Source: Fusobacteriota bacterium
Lineage (GTDB): Bacteria > Bacillota > TC1
Direction of reading: 5' to 3'
Length of the DNA stretch: 64,000 nucleotides
NCBI GenBank assembly: GCA_009773805.1
Contig: WTXA01000002.1
Coordinates: 62,001-126,000 of the forward strand
How positions within the stretch are numbered: the first letter of the stretch is position 1; the number at the start of each line of letters is the position of its first letter. Both the position numbers and the translations under genes were made by a program. The notes beneath the pieces are model-generated. The model was not told the DNA's origin, made no database searches, and saw only the letters and a program-made list of their open reading frames with translations. Below are positions 60,677 through 64,000 of this stretch, in pieces.

Positions 60677-61282
60677 TTATTCAGGTTTAACAGATTCTTC
60701 TGCTACAACTTCTGTTTCAGTTTCTGGTTCTTCAACTTTCATTAATTTAAGATGGTTGATAACACCATAAGCTAATTCTTTTTCATCTGTTACAAGACTT
60801 TCGTCTAATTTAAAATCTTCATAAGTTACTTGTCCACCAAGTTCTAATTCACTTACATCAACTTCTATTGATTCAGGCATTTTATTCATATCTCCAATTA
60901 CTGTTACTTCATGTTTGGAAATATGTAGTTCTAAATCTTTAGCTTTTAATACTTCTTCACCAATAAATCTTATTGGTATTTGAATTTTCATTTTTTGATC
61001 TTTTGCTATAACTTGGATATCAATATGTAGTAGTTTATTTGATAACATATCACTTTGAGTTGCTTTAACAAAACCAAATTTTTTGGTTCCATTGTAGTCT
61101 ACCCATATTTTTGCATTAGAACCGTGTTGGGAGATTAGGTTTCTGATGACTGCTGCATCAAACTTAACTGAGGCACTTCCCTCCATACCTTCTCCGTATA
61201 GTACACCTGGTACGAATCCTTGTTCTTTAAATTTTCCTGTTTTTTTAGGTCGTTCAAGCGCTTTTATAATAATTTTTTCCAT
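60677..61282 (-). CDS. rplY: 50S ribosomal protein L25/general stress protein CTC
   Basis: 201 residues: N-terminal L25 domain (IIKALERPKKTGKFKEQGFV, PGVLYGEG) plus the CTC extension with acidic end EEPETETEVVAEESVKPE. Binds 5S rRNA; the CTC form is stress-induced in Bacillus. Clostridial and other Bacillota L25 proteins have this length. Confidence 0.94.
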   Translation of the reverse strand: MEKIIIKALERPKKTGKFKEQGFVPGVLYGEGMEGSASVKFDAAVIRNLISQHGSNAKIWVDYNGTKKFGFVKATQSDMLSNKLLHIDIQVIAKDQKMKIQIPIRFIGEEVLKAKDLELHISKHEVTVIGDMNKMPESIEVDVSELELGGQVTYEDFKLDESLVTDEKELAYGVINHLKLMKVEEPETETEVVAEESVKPE

Positions 61283-61382
61283 GTTTATCTCCTCTGGCTT
61301 TTAGCCTCTGGCCCTATGCTACTTACGCATTAAGTATACGCCTTATCCTAGGAAATAACAACTTTACTAAAATTGCTCTTAT

Positions 61383-61868
61383 TCATTTAATAAACTGGTA
61401 TGTAAAAAGCTTGCCTATAGACCTAGGTAATAGGGCATACATCCAACATCCCAGACAAAAATTAAAGAAAGCTTCTAAGCCTGCACATAGTAGTAGTATA
61501 CCCGCTACTATTGAAGCTGGGGTAGTATAGCCTAATGCATATAGACTTGTTCCACTTAGGGTAAATATTACTCCAATGCGTGCAGCAAAGATCTTAGGAC
61601 CACTATCAACCATCAATTTTTTTAAATTAAGGACTGCTGCAATACCTTTTCCAAATCTTGCTAGTAGGCTGTACTTTGGTAGTAGGAAGGCTCTAATAAT
61701 GAAATCTACTCCTAAAAGGCCAAATATTATAGCAGCCACACTATAGGAGGCTAGTAAACCAATGGCTATTGTTGCTCCTGTTATGGTAAAGACTAGTCCT
61801 GCTACTATTCTTATTGTGGTATTGTCTCTATTGTCACCAGTTATGGGACATGAATAATTTAGTTCCAT
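61383..61868 (-). CDS. DUF4395-type membrane protein
   Basis: 161 residues from ATG 61868 (GGAGGCAACA upstream). Four to five membrane spans and the characteristic FNFCLGCWMYALLP near the C-terminus. The DUF4395 family (unknown function) has this cysteine-containing motif. Start upstream (MKYYIM) is less likely because it lacks a good ribosome site. Confidence 0.75.
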   Translation of the reverse strand: MELNYSCPITGDNRDNTTIRIVAGLVFTITGATIAIGLLASYSVAAIIFGLLGVDFIIRAFLLPKYSLLARFGKGIAAVLNLKKLMVDSGPKIFAARIGVIFTLSGTSLYALGYTTPASIVAGILLLCAGLEAFFNFCLGCWMYALLPRSIGKLFTYQFIK

Positions 61869-61940
61869 TTGTTGCCTCCATTGCATTATGTAGTATTTCA
61901 TAGTATTCCTATATGATTATATTATTATATAATAAAAGTT

Positions 61941-61969
61941 TTGTCAAGATGATGTTACCATGATATAAT
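61941..61969 (+). promoter_or_regulatory. Sigma-A promoter of the glycosyltransferase gene
   Basis: TTGTCA at 61941-61946, 17-base spacer, TATAAT at 61964-61969, 57 bases before the start codon. Confidence 0.7.
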
Positions 61970-62026
61970 CCAATTAAACAAAGATAGCATATTTAGAATA
62001 CACAGCCCCAAGTGAAAGGAACAACC

Positions 62027-64000
62027 ATGAACCGATTCATAAAGGCAAGAAACAACTGCATAAAAGAATATAATTTGGAAGTTGACCAATCATTTAATGA
62101 ATACTATCTGTTCCATTATGATAATACGGACATTTATGGCCAAAATGACCTAATACAACAACTAAACAAAATCAGAAAACAACTACAAAACCCTTCCACA
62201 ACACAAATAGAACTACTCACCTGGCTTGAACAACTAGGACCAAATCCCTATTTGAACCGAGCAATCATAGACCTACTTATCAAAAACAAAAAACACCATC
62301 GACTAGAGTCCCTAGATAAAAAAATATTAGAAAAACTACTCCAAAAGGATCAGGATTATATTATCCTATTTCACCTATTGGACTATCTAATCGAAACAAA
62401 AACAAAACTCCTCAGTCTCCAACAATTACAAACACTAATACTAATACATCGCTATCATTACAATACTTTGAAACAATTGGTAGAATATATTAACTGCTTT
62501 AAGCTAAAACAGCTAGAAAAGCTCCTAGAAGGCCTTTTAAATGAGCCCTACTATGAGAACTTAAAGCTCCTTATAATAGATACCCTAATTTCCTTCCAAG
62601 AAACAGAGGATGATTTTACCTCCTTAATCGGTAGATTAAGAATCATAATAGCCAATGAACATAACCCACAAGTCTTTACCGACTATTTTGACTACAGGCT
62701 ATCGAATACAACTTTACCAAAGAAAGCAGATTCTCTTACCATAGTCCAAACTATGTTCTATGGTGACCCCTATACAACTGGCTTAGGAAACAGTGGTGGT
62801 CTTGGCATACTTTTAAAAAGCATCGGAAACCAATTAGCCAAAAATAAAAATGTAGACAAAATAATTACTCTCACTGTTAGTAAAAAATGGAACTTTGGTT
62901 GGAAACTAATTGAAGCAGCAGCTCCCAACCACTATATATATAGAATGCCCTTAAATCTCGACCCTAATAATCCAGCCGATTTTGCCACTAAAGAATTAGT
63001 AATTAAACGGACAATTCTAAAATCAATGAGCTTCCTGGGAATATGTCCTGATATATTTCATATACGTTATCTAGACAATGCCTCCCTAGCAGTTGCAGAA
63101 GCAGCTCAGGAACTAAAGTCCACTTTGATATTTACCATCACCCCCGATCCTCACCGAAATCTAGTCGAAAAAACAGGAGCATTAAAAACCTTTACAACCA
63201 CTGAAGCCTTAACTCTTTCAAACAAAATCTATGTTGGAGATAAACTTCTTTGCCTAACCCAAGGGGTACTAGGAATTGGAGGTGCAAAAATCAAGAACGA
63301 ACTAATGCAATATTTCCCACAATTACGTTTTATACAGGAGCACTTTTTATTCCGTATGATTGGTGAAGGTATCGATACAGAACCCTCATATAGTCCAGTT
63401 GATTTAAAAGAAAGTCTTTGTAATCCAAATCTTTCTCATCAAATTACACAAGAGAACTTACAAAGACCTACTATTTTAAATGTAGGCAGACTTAGCCAAC
63501 TCAAAGGACAAGACCAACTACTAACAGCCTGGGGGAATTCTATACTACACCAAACTTACAACTTAATTTTAATTGGTGGAGATAGTAAAAAACCCACAGA
63601 GGAAGAACAGGACATGTTAGAATTCTTTGATAACTACATGGAAGACCATCCAAATTTAAAAGGCTACTTTGTCCGTTTAGATGCACAATGTAACGAAAAC
63701 ATCCGCTATCTGGAAAAAGCACTCCTAGAAAATAAAGGTAACTTGCCAAATATCTTTGTTTCTTCAAGTAAAAAGGAAGAGTTTGGACTATCAATCCTAG
63801 AGGCTTTATGTGGAGGTTGGTTAGTTTTTGCTCCAATCAAAGGTGGAGTCAGGACATATTTAAAACATGGTATTAATGGATTTTTCATTAATACTAGTAG
63901 TGCCAAAACTATGATACAAGATATTGAAAAGATTATATATGAAAGCGGATTAACTATAGAAGATTTTGAAGAAATCTGTAAAAAAGGACACTCTACAGTA
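62027..64000 (+). CDS. Glycosyltransferase, GT4-like (partial, runs off the right edge)
   Basis: 658 codons from ATG 62027 (GAAAGGA upstream), open to base 64000. The N-terminal part (to about residue 230) is helical and of unknown kind, then GT4-like: GLGNSGGLGILLKSIGNQLA, PTILNVGRLSQLKGQDQLL, IFVSSSKKEEFGLSILEALC and GGVRTYLKHGINGFFI. That pattern is of retaining GT4 transferases with the E-x7-E motif, near sucrose synthase/SPS-like enzymes. Donor and acceptor unknown. The coding strand is C/A-rich, unlike the T/G-rich genes to its left. Confidence 0.88.
   Translation, partial: MNRFIKARNNCIKEYNLEVDQSFNEYYLFHYDNTDIYGQNDLIQQLNKIRKQLQNPSTTQIELLTWLEQLGPNPYLNRAIIDLLIKNKKHHRLESLDKKILEKLLQKDQDYIILFHLLDYLIETKTKLLSLQQLQTLILIHRYHYNTLKQLVEYINCFKLKQLEKLLEGLLNEPYYENLKLLIIDTLISFQETEDDFTSLIGRLRIIIANEHNPQVFTDYFDYRLSNTTLPKKADSLTIVQTMFYGDPYTTGLGNSGGLGILLKSIGNQLAKNKNVDKIITLTVSKKWNFGWKLIEAAAPNHYIYRMPLNLDPNNPADFATKELVIKRTILKSMSFLGICPDIFHIRYLDNASLAVAEAAQELKSTLIFTITPDPHRNLVEKTGALKTFTTTEALTLSNKIYVGDKLLCLTQGVLGIGGAKIKNELMQYFPQLRFIQEHFLFRMIGEGIDTEPSYSPVDLKESLCNPNLSHQITQENLQRPTILNVGRLSQLKGQDQLLTAWGNSILHQTYNLILIGGDSKKPTEEEQDMLEFFDNYMEDHPNLKGYFVRLDAQCNENIRYLEKALLENKGNLPNIFVSSSKKEEFGLSILEALCGGWLVFAPIKGGVRTYLKHGINGFFINTSSAKTMIQDIEKIIYESGLTIEDFEEICKKGHSTV

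Noticed and set aside
1-64000. tRNA, rRNA, CRISPR or insertion sequence
   Set aside because: No tRNA TPsiC-type motif, rRNA sequence, regular repeat-spacer array or transposase reading frame was found by eye.

Overview
The window is AT-rich and looks like chromosomal DNA of an anaerobic, Gram-positive low-GC Bacillota, most likely a member of the Clostridia. Supporting signs are the strong AGGAGG-type ribosome binding sites, rubrerythrin and ferritin-like proteins, a CTC-type L25, CarD, a phosphoketolase, an electron-transfer CDGSH/glutamate-synthase fusion, Opu-type transport and a large set of c-di-GMP enzymes. I saw no rRNA, tRNA, CRISPR array, insertion sequence or phage gene. Genus cannot be decided from the sequence alone.

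Layout. 1-2.0 kb: most of an EF-G-like GTPase (runs off the left edge). 2.2-4.9 kb: a compact convergent type II restriction-modification system, a C5 methyltransferase and a Sau3AI/MutH-like endonuclease, predicted GATC-specific. 5-9 kb: small envelope and zinc-ribbon proteins, a ferritin-like protein, an orphan ModA with a structured leader, and a MarR/NmrA operon with a clear promoter and operator. 9-17.5 kb: an 830-residue CoA-disulfide-reductase/rhodanese/TusA/DsrE fusion; a five-gene operon (betaine-type ABC transporter, CDGSH-ferredoxin-CDGSH-glutamate-synthase fusion, DUF1294); and XdhC. 17.6-25.4 kb: lipoprotein, CarD, DUF2161, cyclophilin, then an operon DHFR - phosphoketolase - inactive-looking DEDD exonuclease - cPGS-like GTPase, preceded by a TATC microsatellite. 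25.5-34 kb: small membrane proteins including a tandemly duplicated promoter-plus-gene module, a CopB-type copper ATPase with a GH3 enzyme, OsmC, and a DUF368 lipid-carrier transporter.

34-53 kb: a probable rearrangement junction with an MsrA-like fragment, a frameshifted pilin-like gene, then five c-di-GMP genes (four GGDEF proteins with intact active site and I-site, one EAL protein with degenerate GGDEF) scattered among a lipid kinase, an AAA_14/DUF4143 ATPase, a multicopper oxidase, rubrerythrin, an ABC-F protein, a TcdA-like enzyme and an FMN-binding lipoprotein. 53-53.5 kb is a patch of gene remnants. 54-64 kb: a MarR operon with a long dyad operator, an MFS exporter behind a leader terminator, a divergent adenine-deaminase-like protein next to a second amidohydrolase (purine salvage or breakdown), a TPR protein, L25, DUF4395 and a glycosyltransferase cut by the right edge.

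How the genes fit together. Copper and oxygen defence (CopB, multicopper oxidase, rubrerythrin, ferritin-like, OsmC), purine and Mo-enzyme-related functions (ModA, XdhC, deaminases) and c-di-GMP signalling are the recurring themes. The most unusual items are the four-cluster fusion in the betaine-type operon, the catalytic-residue-free exonuclease beside phosphoketolase, the duplicated small-protein module with conserved promoter geometry, the repeat-bearing operators upstream of the Opu operon and the GH3 gene, and the structured modA leader.
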